From Chryseobacterium arthrosphaerae (lineage in GTDB: Bacteria > Bacteroidota > Bacteroidia > Flavobacteriales > Weeksellaceae): a DNA stretch of 64,000 nt. Position numbers and translations under genes: made by a program. The notes beneath the pieces are model-generated. The model saw only the letters and a list, made by a program, of their open reading frames with translations, was not told the DNA's origin and made no database searches. This document shows positions 35,228-44,851 of the stretch, piece by piece. The DNA is taken from contig NZ_MAYG01000012.1 in assembly GCF_001684965.1 (NCBI RefSeq), forward strand, positions 682,001 to 746,000, written 5' to 3'. How positions within the stretch are numbered: the first letter of the stretch is position 1; the number at the start of each line of letters is the position of its first letter.

Positions 35228-36012
35228 AAAATCTTCCTATAGAATTAAAGATAGTGTATATCACGGCAATCATTGTAATGATGCTATTTGTAGGCTTCAT
35301 TATTTTCGTTGTTGTGGTGTATAACAGAAAGCAATTGCTGAACTTAAAGGAAAAGCAGCTCAAAGAAGCCGAGTACCAAAACCAGCTCCTCCAGAAAGAA
35401 CTCGAAAAACAGAAAATGCTGGAACATGAGCGGGAACGCATCTCACATGATATGCATGACGACCTTGGTGCAGGAATTTCGGCATTGAAGCTTCAGGCAG
35501 AATTTCTAAGGCAAAGGGCAGAAGATATAGAACTACAGAAAGACATTGACGAAATGCTGAAAACTTCTGAGGAAATGAATATCTCTATGCGGGAGATGCT
35601 CTGGAGCCTGAATTCCGGAAACGACACTTTGGGGAGTTTTACTGATTATGCAATATTATATGCGGGAAACTTCCTTAAAAAAACAAAAATCATATTACGC
35701 TCCGAATGTGAAGATATTATTACGGAAACTCCTGTTTCTACTGAGCAGAGAAGAAATATGTTCCTATGCCTGAAAGAAGCGGTTAACAATGCTTATAAAC
35801 ATAGCCAGGCAGATCAGCTTAAGCTTACATTTTCTCAGAATGCAAATGTTTTTATCATGAAAATTTCAGATAATGGAAAAGGAATTCCTGAAGAATGCCA
35901 GAAAGGGAACGGCCTCAGGAACATGAAAAAAAGAATGGATGAGCTGAACGGTGAATGCGGAATATTGTCTGAAAAGCCGGGAACCAGTCTGTTCTTCAAA
36001 ATAACATTATAA
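35224..36012 (+). CDS. Sensor histidine kinase (HisKA_3 / HATPase_c)
   Basis: 262 aa from the ATG at 35224; a TTG at 35215 is in frame but the ATGA overlap with the upstream gene marks the likely start. One membrane segment (about 9-33) leads to a coiled coil (about 38-70), then the dimerisation/phospho-acceptor motif HERERISHDMHDDLGAGISA (His78). The ATPase domain has LKEAVNNAYKHS (N box) and ISDNGKGIP (G1 box), then GLRNMKKRMDEL. There is no periplasmic sensor domain, so the neighbouring membrane protein may be the sensor. The cognate regulator is probably the product of 33209-33841. Confidence 0.9.
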   Translation: MKNLPIELKIVYITAIIVMMLFVGFIIFVVVVYNRKQLLNLKEKQLKEAEYQNQLLQKELEKQKMLEHERERISHDMHDDLGAGISALKLQAEFLRQRAEDIELQKDIDEMLKTSEEMNISMREMLWSLNSGNDTLGSFTDYAILYAGNFLKKTKIILRSECEDIITETPVSTEQRRNMFLCLKEAVNNAYKHSQADQLKLTFSQNANVFIMKISDNGKGIPEECQKGNGLRNMKKRMDELNGECGILSEKPGTSLFFKITL

Positions 36013-36118
36013 ATCATTACCTGTTTTCCCGGAAGTATCACCTTCCTGGAAATCACCCGTTTGGGTAATTGACCTCTATGCTTTTTTGGCGGAACTTTAT
36101 ACTATAAAACTGATAGCC

Positions 36119-36427
36119 ATGAAAGCTTCAACAAACGGAGGGATTCAGTATGTAAGACCCCTTGCCGGCAGAAATAGCATAAACCAGGGAAATAAAAGCC
36201 ACAGACTTATTCGCCCCCATGTTCCTCCAAGAGATGATATCTGGATCTGCCGCTCGATTGTGATTATCCTGGGGCTGGTGATACTGATGATTATTACAGG
36301 AATTTTTGCGCTTTGCATAAAAGGGGACAGTATCAAAATTGAAGTGATCACCATCTGTACAGCGATCTCATCCGGAGCCATCGGTACTCTGGCCGGATTG
36401 CTGGCTCCGTCACCCAACAGGCAGTAG
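36119..36427 (+). CDS. Small two-TM membrane protein
   Basis: 102 aa from the ATG at 36119; a TTG at 36086 would add 11 residues. The N-terminus is basic and polar (to about residue 45), followed by two hydrophobic segments (about 49-72 with SIVIILGLVILMIITGIFAL, and about 77-96 with ISSGAIGTLAGLLA). No known family. It follows the kinase operon after 106 bp in the same direction and has its own downstream hairpin. It could belong to the signalling locus, but this is unproven. Confidence 0.6.
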   Translation: MKASTNGGIQYVRPLAGRNSINQGNKSHRLIRPHVPPRDDIWICRSIVIILGLVILMIITGIFALCIKGDSIKIEVITICTAISSGAIGTLAGLLAPSPNRQ

Positions 36428-36490
36428 CCTGATCATTGAAAACTAATAACCGGAATATCTTTAAAATTATCAGTGAATTTTAAAGAGCAG

Positions 36491-36526
36491 CTTCTCCAAT
36501 TATTCAGAAATAGTGGAGAAGTTTTT
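36491..36526 (+). terminator. Terminator after the signalling locus
   Basis: CTTCTCCA (36491-36498) pairs with TGGAGAAG (36514-36521), followed by five T. The 15-nt loop is large. Confidence 0.65.
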
Positions 36527-36677
36527 ATATGAAAACGGATATTTCAAAACCAAAGATTTCAACAGGTTTTTTGGGGATACAATTACCGCGTTTATCATAA
36601 TATAAATTAACTAAAATTTAACTCGCATTTATTTTAAAAAGATGCCGCTTCAATACCCCTAAAAGTTAAATTTTGAT

Positions 36678-36685
36678 TAAATTTG
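36678..36685 (+). promoter_or_regulatory. Probable -7 element for eno
   Basis: TAAATTTG fits TAnnTTTG, 22 bp before the eno ATG; a -33 TTTG is not evident. Confidence 0.45.
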
Positions 36686-36704
36686 TCTAAACTAAAAAAA
36701 ATAA

Positions 36705-38000
<1,296 letters not shown>

Positions 38001-38015
38001 TTGAATTTATAAATA

Positions 38016-38050
38016 ACGGCAAGCGATAATTTTTGTTTGCCGTATTTTAT
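38016..38050 (+). terminator. Probable eno terminator
   Basis: ACGGCAA (38016-38022) pairs with TTGCCGT (38037-38043), followed by ATTTTAT. It is moderate in strength, so some read-through into gltA is possible. Confidence 0.55.
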
Positions 38051-38084
38051 GGAAAGTGGTATATTTAAAAAAAATAAATAAATA

Positions 38085-39371
38085 ATGTCAGACAACAAAG
38101 TAATATTGAATTACGACGGTAATTCATATGAATATCCAATCGTGGATAGTACTATCGGAGACAGAGGGATTGATATTTCAAAATTAAGAGACCAGACAGG
38201 TTTGATCACTCTGGATTTAGGTTATAAAAATACAGGAGCTACTATTAGCGACATCACTTACTTAGACGGAGATAAAGGAGAATTATTCTACAGAGGTTAT
38301 CCAATCGAGCAGATTGCAGAGAAATCTAACTTCACAGAAGTAATGTATCTTTTATTACATGGAGAATTACCTACTCAGGATCAATTTACTTCTTTCGACA
38401 ACAATATCAAAAAATATAACTTCATCGCAGATGAGATGAAAAAGATCATCGATGTTTTTCCTCGTTCTGCTCACCCTATGGGAGTTTTATCTTCTTTAAC
38501 TTCTGCTTTGACAGCTTTCAACCCAAAAGCCGTTAACGTAAACTCTAAAGAAGAAATGGATCACGCTGCTGAGCTGATGATCGCTAAGTTCTCTCACCTT
38601 TGTGCATGGACTTACAGAAAAACTCAAGGTTTACCATTGAACCACGGAGATAACAACCTGAACTACGTAGAAAACTTCTACAAAATGGCATTCAGATTAC
38701 CAAACGCAGATTTCGAAATCGATCCGGTAGTTGTAAATGCTTTAGATAAATTATTAATCCTTCACGCTGACCACGAGCAAAACTGTTCTACTTCTACAGT
38801 AAGAATGGTAGGTTCTGCTCACACAGGTCTTTTTGCTTCCATCTCTGCTGGGGTATCTGCACTTTGGGGACCACTTCACGGTGGTGCTAACCAGGCAGTA
38901 ATCGAAATGCTTGAGCTTATCGAAAAAGATGGTGGTGATGTATCCAAATACGTTGCTAAAGCTAAAGATAAGAGTGATAACTTCCGTTTGATGGGATTCG
39001 GACACAGAGTATACAAAAACTTCGACCCAAGAGCAAAAATCATCAAGAAAGCTGCTGACGATATCCTTACTGCACTGGGTATTCAGGATAAAGCTCTTGA
39101 CATCGCAATGCAGTTAGAAAGAGTAGCTCTTGAAGACGAATACTTCGTAGAAAGAAAACTATATCCAAACGTAGACTTCTACTCAGGAATTATCTACAGA
39201 GCATTAGGAATTCCTACAGAAATGTTTACCGTAATGTTTGCATTAGGAAGACTTCCGGGATGGATTTCTCAGTGGAAAGAAATGAGACTGAAAGGAGACC
39301 CGATCGGAAGACCAAGACAGGTTTACCAGGGTGCTCAGCAAAGAAACTACATCGATATCGCAAGCAGATAA
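38085..39371 (+). CDS. gltA: Citrate synthase
   Basis: 428 aa, the longer type-I form. It joins oxaloacetate and acetyl-CoA in the TCA cycle. Key regions are the helix with LHADHEQNCSTSTVRMVGS, GPLHGGANQAVIEML with catalytic His, and MGFGHRVYKNFDPRAKII with the second catalytic His and binding Arg. N-terminal residues show the extra domain of Gram-negative hexameric enzymes. A strong bidirectional terminator follows. Confidence 0.97.
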   Translation: MSDNKVILNYDGNSYEYPIVDSTIGDRGIDISKLRDQTGLITLDLGYKNTGATISDITYLDGDKGELFYRGYPIEQIAEKSNFTEVMYLLLHGELPTQDQFTSFDNNIKKYNFIADEMKKIIDVFPRSAHPMGVLSSLTSALTAFNPKAVNVNSKEEMDHAAELMIAKFSHLCAWTYRKTQGLPLNHGDNNLNYVENFYKMAFRLPNADFEIDPVVVNALDKLLILHADHEQNCSTSTVRMVGSAHTGLFASISAGVSALWGPLHGGANQAVIEMLELIEKDGGDVSKYVAKAKDKSDNFRLMGFGHRVYKNFDPRAKIIKKAADDILTALGIQDKALDIAMQLERVALEDEYFVERKLYPNVDFYSGIIYRALGIPTEMFTVMFALGRLPGWISQWKEMRLKGDPIGRPRQVYQGAQQRNYIDIASR

Positions 39372-39390
39372 TATTTGCTTCTACCATATC

Positions 39391-39418
39391 AAAATCCCAA
39401 AGCCTGCTTTGGGATTTT
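39391..39418. terminator. Bidirectional terminator between gltA and the esterase gene
   Basis: AAAATCCCAAAGC-CT-GCTTTGGGATTTT, perfect 13-bp arms with T-rich and A-rich ends. Confidence 0.9.
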
Positions 39419-39419
39419 T

Positions 39420-40238
39420 TTATTTAAAATGTTGCCTGAAAAAAATAAAATGATGTTCAATAGAGTTTCTCCAATATTCTGTATTATGATTCCCGGGCTG
39501 GGAAATAAATGTAATGGGAATATTGAGGCTATCGGCAATATCTCTGATTTCAACAGTGGAAGGATAAAGTATATCTTCCGAGCCGCAGTCTATTAGAAAA
39601 GGCTTTCCTTTATTATAGGTTTTTAAAAGTGTTGAAATATTATACTGTTTCCATTCTTTCGGTGAACCTAATATTTTGTTTAGGTCATCCGTAATCCTTG
39701 TTGTAGTAAAGAACTGCAGGCTCGCACTCTTCATCATGTCAGGATCCAGAGAAAAAGCGCCACTAGTACTTCCTGCGGTATTAAAATAATCCTGATGAAG
39801 TAAAAAATACCGGATAGCCCCATATCCTCCCATGCTTAGCCCGCTGATGAAAATATTCTTTTTGTCAATGCTGTAGTTTTTATGAACCTGGGGAACCAGT
39901 TCCTTAAAAAAGAAATCCTCAGCTCTTGCCCCCTTATTATAAGGACTGTTTATATACCATGTAGTAAATCCGTCCGGGCATACAATAATCATTTTATACT
40001 GATCAGAAAATTTCTGCAGGTCTGTTGTCCGGGACCATTGACGGTAATTTTCACTATACCCGTGTAATAAATAGACTAATGGATATTTCTCTGTCTTTTT
40101 ATAAGCCTGGGGTTTAAAAATAAATACCGTATCCGGCTTTGACATAAACCCGGATTTCAGAATCCATCTTTCCTGTGCCTGGAACAGCTGCAGGCTTATT
40201 GCAAGACCGATAATCAACAGAATGCTTTTTGTACTCAT
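39420..40238 (-). CDS. Secreted esterase (esterase D / alpha-beta hydrolase)
   Basis: 272 aa with an N-terminal signal peptide (ILLIIGLAISLQLFQAQ, about 1-21). It shows the alpha/beta hydrolase order: oxyanion region YPLVYLLHGYSENYRQW, nucleophile elbow FISGLSMGGYGAIRY, Asp in IDCGSEDILYP and His in SQPGNHNTEYW. This arrangement is that of the esterase D/PHB depolymerase-like family, often feruloyl or acetyl esterases; the natural substrate is unknown. It is divergent from an HxlR-type regulator with a 76-bp gap. Confidence 0.87.
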   Translation of the reverse strand: MSTKSILLIIGLAISLQLFQAQERWILKSGFMSKPDTVFIFKPQAYKKTEKYPLVYLLHGYSENYRQWSRTTDLQKFSDQYKMIIVCPDGFTTWYINSPYNKGARAEDFFFKELVPQVHKNYSIDKKNIFISGLSMGGYGAIRYFLLHQDYFNTAGSTSGAFSLDPDMMKSASLQFFTTTRITDDLNKILGSPKEWKQYNISTLLKTYNKGKPFLIDCGSEDILYPSTVEIRDIADSLNIPITFISQPGNHNTEYWRNSIEHHFIFFRQHFK

Positions 40239-40314
40239 AATTTTGTAATTTTAATGTAAATTTCTGCAGGCTGTCTGTGAATTACAATAACGAACAAAAT
40301 TGTGAGTGATCATT

Positions 40315-40692
40315 ATGAGAAAAGAAACTTCAACCAATGCGGCAAACGAACAGTTTCTGTTCGGTATTTGTGAACTGAATTCTGCAGTAAGTATTATCAG
40401 AGGACGCTGGAAATCACAGATTATTTATTCAATTTCGGAGGGGAATAACCGGTTTCATCTTTTGAAGAAAGAACTTCCTAATATTTCTGAACAGGTTTTA
40501 GGGAGACAACTTAAAGAATTGGAAACGCATAAACTTATCATTAAAAAAGAAATTCCCGGTACCGTTCCTGTGGGAATAGAATATATACTGACAAACAAAG
40601 GGCAGGATCTTATTCCGATTCTGAAAAACTTATGTGAATGGGGCAAAGAATATGCAGATGGCAAAGAGATCATCATCTGCAATATTTCTTAG
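40315..40692 (+). CDS. HxlR-family transcriptional regulator
   Basis: 125 aa. The winged helix fits HxlR: ICELNSAVSIIRGRWKSQII, FHLLKKELPNISEQVLGRQL and LIPILKNLCEWGKEYAD. I start it at the ATG at 40315; a GTG at 40306 is in frame and would add three residues. Members respond to redox or small electrophiles in several species, but there is no Cys pair near the usual position here. It lies divergent to the esterase gene and may control it. Confidence 0.85.
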   Translation: MRKETSTNAANEQFLFGICELNSAVSIIRGRWKSQIIYSISEGNNRFHLLKKELPNISEQVLGRQLKELETHKLIIKKEIPGTVPVGIEYILTNKGQDLIPILKNLCEWGKEYADGKEIIICNIS

Positions 40693-40722
40693 AAAAAAAT
40701 GTATATGGTGTTGAAATTGAAT

Positions 40723-40760
40723 TCAATAATTTATTAATTTTACTTTTATGAAATTATTGA
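40723..40760. repeat. Inverted repeat upstream of the AraC-family gene
   Basis: TCAATAATTT (40723-40732) and AAATTATTGA (40751-40760) are perfect complements around 18 bp. It may be the end of the HxlR transcript or an operator. Confidence 0.35.
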
Positions 40761-40844
40761 TATGATCAAACCGGATGACTGAATAACAGATGAAAGAACT
40801 GTGCATCATTGGTTTTCATAACAAAAATAAGTAAGTAAATTATT

Positions 40845-41906
40845 ATGACTTTCGGACAACAGATGCTATTTTTCTTCAGTGCAGTAGGAGCTTTCAACGG
40901 GCTTCTTCTGGGAATCTATCTGCTGTTTGTAAAGAAGTTGAAATATATACCTGACTTTTTTCTCGGGCTGTTGTTACTTATGCTAAGCTTAAGAGTCGGA
41001 ATTTCAGTAGGCATTTATTTTTATCCTGATCTTCCGAGGCTTATTCCGCATTTGGGTTTGTCAGCATTGTTTTTTACCGGGCCTGCTCTGTATTTTTATG
41101 TGAAATCTTCCTTTCAGCAGGAACATTTTGATCTGAAAAACTGTCGCCGGCTATTTGGAATACTCACATTAATCTTAGGTATTGTCGGGCTGCTTTATCT
41201 GTTCTTTCCGGTCACATGGGATCATTATTTCGGAACCTTTATTTATACCGTTTGGTCCATCTTTGTATTTCTTACCGTTTACCAGTATTATTTTTATTCA
41301 AAACAGGAGGTCAGAAGCCCTAATCAATTTGTTGTTCCGGTTCTGATCAGTAATGTAATTATATTTCTGACATATCAGCTTATTTCCACAGGTTGGGTCC
41401 AGATCTATTGTGCAGGAGGAAGCTTAGTGTTTTCATTTGTGCTGTATGCTAATTTTCTCATTTTATTCAATAAAAAATATCAGCAGGCTCCGGTAAAAGG
41501 AACAGAAAGATATTCTAATAAAAAGATTTCGGGGGATCAGGCCAATAGTTTTACCATAAAATTAGAAAGGCTGATGCATGCTGAAGAATTATATAAAAAC
41601 CCTAATCTGAAACTGAGTGATCTGGCATCCAGAATGAATATATCTGCCCACCAGCTATCCCAGTTGCTGAATGATAATCTGGGCAAAAGCTTTTCTACTT
41701 ACATTAACGAATACAGGATTGATGAAGCCTGTGAAAAAATTGAAAGCGGGTCTTATTTCAAGATCGAAGAGATTGGCTATGAAGTAGGTTTTAATTCCAA
41801 ATCTACATTTTTCTCTACTTTCAAGAAAATTAAAAATACAACTCCGCTTTTATACAGACAGGCTCAATCGGCTTCTGATACCAGGTTTCAGAGTTCAGAT
41901 TTATAA
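40845..41906 (+). CDS. Membrane-anchored AraC-family regulator
   Basis: 353 aa. The N-terminal ~210 residues are hydrophobic with about six to seven helices ([34 protein letters not shown] and others), and the C-terminal ~95 residues (from about 250) are an HTH_18 domain: NLKLSDLASRMNISAHQLSQ, FSTYINEYRIDEACEKI and GYEVGFNSKSTFFSTFKK. Such a membrane regulator likely senses an envelope or external signal. It lies 79 bp before the outer-membrane receptor gene on the same strand and is probably involved in its control. Confidence 0.85.
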   Translation: MTFGQQMLFFFSAVGAFNGLLLGIYLLFVKKLKYIPDFFLGLLLLMLSLRVGISVGIYFYPDLPRLIPHLGLSALFFTGPALYFYVKSSFQQEHFDLKNCRRLFGILTLILGIVGLLYLFFPVTWDHYFGTFIYTVWSIFVFLTVYQYYFYSKQEVRSPNQFVVPVLISNVIIFLTYQLISTGWVQIYCAGGSLVFSFVLYANFLILFNKKYQQAPVKGTERYSNKKISGDQANSFTIKLERLMHAEELYKNPNLKLSDLASRMNISAHQLSQLLNDNLGKSFSTYINEYRIDEACEKIESGSYFKIEEIGYEVGFNSKSTFFSTFKKIKNTTPLLYRQAQSASDTRFQSSDL

Positions 41907-41985
41907 TTTTGTACTTCGGTATTTTAACTTCAAAACCTCCTTTTTACGATAACCCGGTACTTTTGACTTCATAAAATTACTATTT

Positions 41986-44160
41986 ATGATCATCAAATTA
42001 TGGCTGTTATTGCTGCTTCTTTTTTTATCATTTTTTGGAAAAGCACAGCGGGTTACAACAGAAAAGCCAACCGATTCCCTGAAGCATACCAAGGATAAAA
42101 CTACTGATATTTCAGAAGTCATTATACAGTCTCCCGCGCGAAATGTGAAGTTGAGTGATGGAAATCTGACGGTGGCTGTTTCCGGTAATAAAGATTTTAA
42201 AACGTCTGCCAATCTTTTTGAAGTGTTGAGAAAAACACCGGGAGTAATCGTAGACCAGGAAGATGGAATCTTTGTCGGTGGAAGAGTCACTCCTGCGGTA
42301 TTCATCAATGGAAAATCGGTAGTGCTGGGCACGCAGGAGCTGCAGGCTTATTTGCGTTCTCTGTCACCGGAAATGGTAGAGTCTGTCGAAATAAACACCA
42401 ATCCATCTTCAAAATATGATGCGGAATTCAAAGGCATTATTGATATTAAACTAAAGAAAAATACCAATCTCGGCTGGAGAGGAACTTATAATGGAAATAT
42501 CTATATCAATAAATTTAATTACAGAGAAAATACACTAAACCTTTCATATAATACAGAAAAAGTAGCTTATAATCTGCTGATGGGGTACAATGATGGAGTT
42601 TCCATATACCGCTATAATGCTTTGCAGCGATTGGCTGATACCAATATCATGCGCACCGGGACCTATCAGGAAGATAAGGGGGCGGTTTACAGCCTTCAGG
42701 TTGGTGCAGATTTCAGATTAAACGCTAAAAACAGATTCGGTTTGCATCTGAGAAGTAATTTCAGAGAGAGTGACCGGATCCGTACGGGAACACTGTATAC
42801 TACTGATAAAAGTGAAACAGAGCTTGTTTTTAGTACCGGAAGTGAAAATCCGATAGATTACTCCCAGAATAATTATGGAATAACTGCTGATTATACTTTT
42901 CAACATAATGATTTTAAAATAGGCTTTTTAGGAAACTATCTTTCCGTAGAAAATAAACAGCAGGATGAATTCATCAACAGAGATCAGCCTTCTTCTGAAC
43001 TTTTATCCTATTGGAAGTCTGACCTTTTCAATAAGATCGATATTTATACAGGGCAGATTGACGGCTCCCGGAAAATCGGAAATGCAGAAATAGAAGCTGG
43101 ATTTAAATACAGCCATTCAGTTACTCATAATAATATCAGGTATGATACCCTTTCTGTGAACAATCAATTCGTATTCGATCCTACGAGAAGCAATATTTTC
43201 TCGTACAGAGAAAAAATCATAGCCGGTTATATCGCTTACAGGCAGAAAATTGGAAAGTTTCAGATGAATGCAGGGATAAGGTTTGAAAACACTCGAAGCA
43301 TTTCAGATGCCGTGACCATTGATTCCGTTGTTTCGAGAAACTATCTTAAATGGCTGCCGTCTTTCAGTGCAAATTATTCTTCAAATCAATCCAATGAATG
43401 GTCTATTTCTTACAGCAGAAAAATAACCAGACCTGTTTTTTCACAGCTTAATCCGTTCCGGTCTTACTTCAGTCCACTGAACTACTGGATCGGAAATCCT
43501 TATCTTTTGCCATCCCTTACCAGCCAGATCAAAGCCACTTACCGTTATAAAAACTGGATTACCAGCTTCACTATAGGAAAAGAAAGTGATGTAATGACCC
43601 GGTATCCGGTCTATAATCCGGAAACCAATGTCCTGCAATATCTCGGTACCAATCTTCCTTACCGGAAGTTTGCTTCTCTGGAGATCAGCTTTCCGTTAAA
43701 AATTACGAAATGGTGGAATGTCAGCAGCCAGTTGGCAGGATATTACAATTATGAATTCAGACCTTATCTTGAAGAAGTCTTTGCACTGGCTGTTTATAAT
43801 TATGAAATAAGACTAAACCAGGTCTTTACCCTGCCCGAAGGATATACGATCAATCTATTTGCCAGCTATGAATCTAAGACAGGAAACAGCCTTTACATTA
43901 TTAAACCACGCTATGCCGTAGATCTGTCTGTTCAGAAATTCTGGCTGGATAATAAACTGAATACCAGGCTTGGATATAATAATATTTTTGATTCCAATGA
44001 TCAGAGTCTTGAGTTCAGGCATAAACAGATCATGGACAACCGCTTTACCCACTGGTGGGACAGCAGCAGGTTTTTCCTCTCACTGAGCTATACTTTTGGA
44101 AGCTCAAAGTATCAGGCCAAAGAAACTCAGAGAACAGAAGAAGAAAGCAGGGCAAGATAA
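41986..44160 (+). CDS. Outer-membrane receptor, OMP_b-brl_3 family
   Basis: 724 aa. A signal peptide (LWLLLLLLFLSFFGKAQ) leads to a plug-like region (ISEVIIQSPARNVKLSDG, LFEVLRKTPGVIVDQEDG, SVEINTNPSSKYDAEFKGII), then about 22 amphipathic strands. The last strand (SLSYTFGSSKYQAKE) is followed by a short basic tail, as in its two paralogues at 57029-61585. It resembles TonB-dependent receptors but lacks an obvious TonB box and CarboxypepD-reg domain. The transported molecule is unknown. A convergent Cys-rich peptide gene lies just downstream. Confidence 0.85.
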   Translation: MIIKLWLLLLLLFLSFFGKAQRVTTEKPTDSLKHTKDKTTDISEVIIQSPARNVKLSDGNLTVAVSGNKDFKTSANLFEVLRKTPGVIVDQEDGIFVGGRVTPAVFINGKSVVLGTQELQAYLRSLSPEMVESVEINTNPSSKYDAEFKGIIDIKLKKNTNLGWRGTYNGNIYINKFNYRENTLNLSYNTEKVAYNLLMGYNDGVSIYRYNALQRLADTNIMRTGTYQEDKGAVYSLQVGADFRLNAKNRFGLHLRSNFRESDRIRTGTLYTTDKSETELVFSTGSENPIDYSQNNYGITADYTFQHNDFKIGFLGNYLSVENKQQDEFINRDQPSSELLSYWKSDLFNKIDIYTGQIDGSRKIGNAEIEAGFKYSHSVTHNNIRYDTLSVNNQFVFDPTRSNIFSYREKIIAGYIAYRQKIGKFQMNAGIRFENTRSISDAVTIDSVVSRNYLKWLPSFSANYSSNQSNEWSISYSRKITRPVFSQLNPFRSYFSPLNYWIGNPYLLPSLTSQIKATYRYKNWITSFTIGKESDVMTRYPVYNPETNVLQYLGTNLPYRKFASLEISFPLKITKWWNVSSQLAGYYNYEFRPYLEEVFALAVYNYEIRLNQVFTLPEGYTINLFASYESKTGNSLYIIKPRYAVDLSVQKFWLDNKLNTRLGYNNIFDSNDQSLEFRHKQIMDNRFTHWWDSSRFFLSLSYTFGSSKYQAKETQRTEEESRAR

Positions 44161-44164
44161 AAAA

Positions 44165-44188
44165 AAACCTGCTTGGGTAAAGCAGGTT
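44165..44188. terminator. Bidirectional terminator between receptor and peptide gene 1
   Basis: AAACCTGCTT-GGGT-AAGCAGGTTT, perfect 10-bp arms. T and A runs on both sides let it serve both convergent genes. Confidence 0.9.
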
Positions 44189-44196
44189 TATTATTT

Positions 44197-44361
44197 TTAC
44201 GGGCAAACACAGTTACCACAGGTCCAGATTCGGCAGCTGCCATCGTCATTCCACTCACAGCAGTATCTTGGTTTAATGGGACCGATTCCTCCGGTTACTG
44301 ATTTTTGTTGCTCTCTTCCTAACTTTTGAGCGTGCTTAAGTACTGAATTGCTTTTGTTCAT
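44197..44361 (-). CDS. Cys-rich GG-leader peptide 1 (bacteriocin-like precursor)
   Basis: 54 aa, below usual length cut-offs. Leader MNKSNSVLKHAQKLGREQQK then SVTGG matches the double-glycine leaders of Bacteroidota bacteriocin-like precursors (LxREExKxIxGG). The 29-residue core after Gly25 has six Cys at 34, 35, 43, 48, 51 and 53: CCEWNDDG, then C-x4-C-x2-C-x-CP. It shares leader, Cys pattern and upstream element with peptide 2. It may be a RiPP, a disulfide-rich bacteriocin or a signalling peptide. I saw no modifying enzyme or C39 peptidase-transporter in the window. Confidence 0.8.
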   Translation of the reverse strand: MNKSNSVLKHAQKLGREQQKSVTGGIGPIKPRYCCEWNDDGSCRIWTCGNCVCP

Positions 44362-44400
44362 GATTTTGATTTTTGATGTTAATAGTAAGTTTTAAAACAA

Positions 44401-44440
44401 TATAATTTATTACGAATTATATCACTAATATAGGAATTTA
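44401..44440 (-). promoter_or_regulatory. Conserved palindromic element upstream of peptide 1
   Basis: ATAATTTATTACGAATTAT (44402-44420), followed by TCACTAAT.TA.GAATTTA on the plus strand. The same arrangement precedes peptide 2 at 44852-44891. The ATAATT/AATTAT arms look like a regulator operator or promoter core shared by both genes. Confidence 0.6.
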
Positions 44441-44603
44441 TTTTATTCTGTAAAAGAAAAATTATCATTATGTATTTGGAATATAATAAGTTGTAGTAAG
44501 ATCCGTAGAATAGGATAACATTTTTAAATGATATATAGATAACAGGCGGTCACTTTATAATACAGAATAAAGTTGGATGTAGAGGGTGATTCTTGATAAA
44601 ATA

Positions 44604-44633
44604 AAAGCCGCTTCAAATTTATGAAACGGCTTT
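44604..44633 (-). terminator. Terminator of peptide gene 2
   Basis: AAAGCCG.TTCA pairs with TGAA.CGGCTTT around AATTTA with one mismatch. On the minus strand a TTTTATTTTA tract follows, as expected for an intrinsic terminator. Confidence 0.75.
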
Positions 44634-44643
44634 ATCAGTATTT

Positions 44644-44811
44644 TTATGGGCACTGGCATCTGCTGCATATCCATAAGAAACATTTCCCCGTGGTATCATC
44701 CCACTCACAGCATATTTTGTTACCTGGCATAAATTCTCCTCCCATTACAGACTTTTGCTGTTCTCTTCCTAATTTTTGTGCATTTTTCAGCACCGGATTT
44801 TTCTTGCTCAT
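44644..44811 (-). CDS. Cys-rich GG-leader peptide 2 (bacteriocin-like precursor)
   Basis: 55 aa, below usual length cut-offs. The leader MSKKNPVLKNAQKLGREQQK then SVMGG ends at Gly25, exactly as in peptide 1. The 30-residue core has six Cys at 34, 35, 44, 49, 52 and 54: ICCEWDDTTGK, then C-x4-C-x2-C-x-CP. The two cores keep CCEW[ND]D, the W three residues after the third Cys, and the CP end, while most other positions differ. The product could be a secreted peptide with three disulfides or thioether links. It is a clear paralogue of peptide 1. Confidence 0.8.
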   Translation of the reverse strand: MSKKNPVLKNAQKLGREQQKSVMGGEFMPGNKICCEWDDTTGKCFLWICSRCQCP

Positions 44812-44851
44812 GACTTTGTTTTTTTGATTGTAAATAGTAAAATTTTTGTTG

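Noticed and set aside
44096..44329. 77-codon plus-strand ORF over peptide gene 1
   Set aside because: It is antisense to the GG-leader peptide, whose paralogue and Cys pattern support the minus strand. The plus frame runs through the terminator.
44621..44827. 68-codon plus-strand ORF over peptide gene 2
   Set aside because: Same reason: antisense shadow of a conserved Cys-rich peptide gene.
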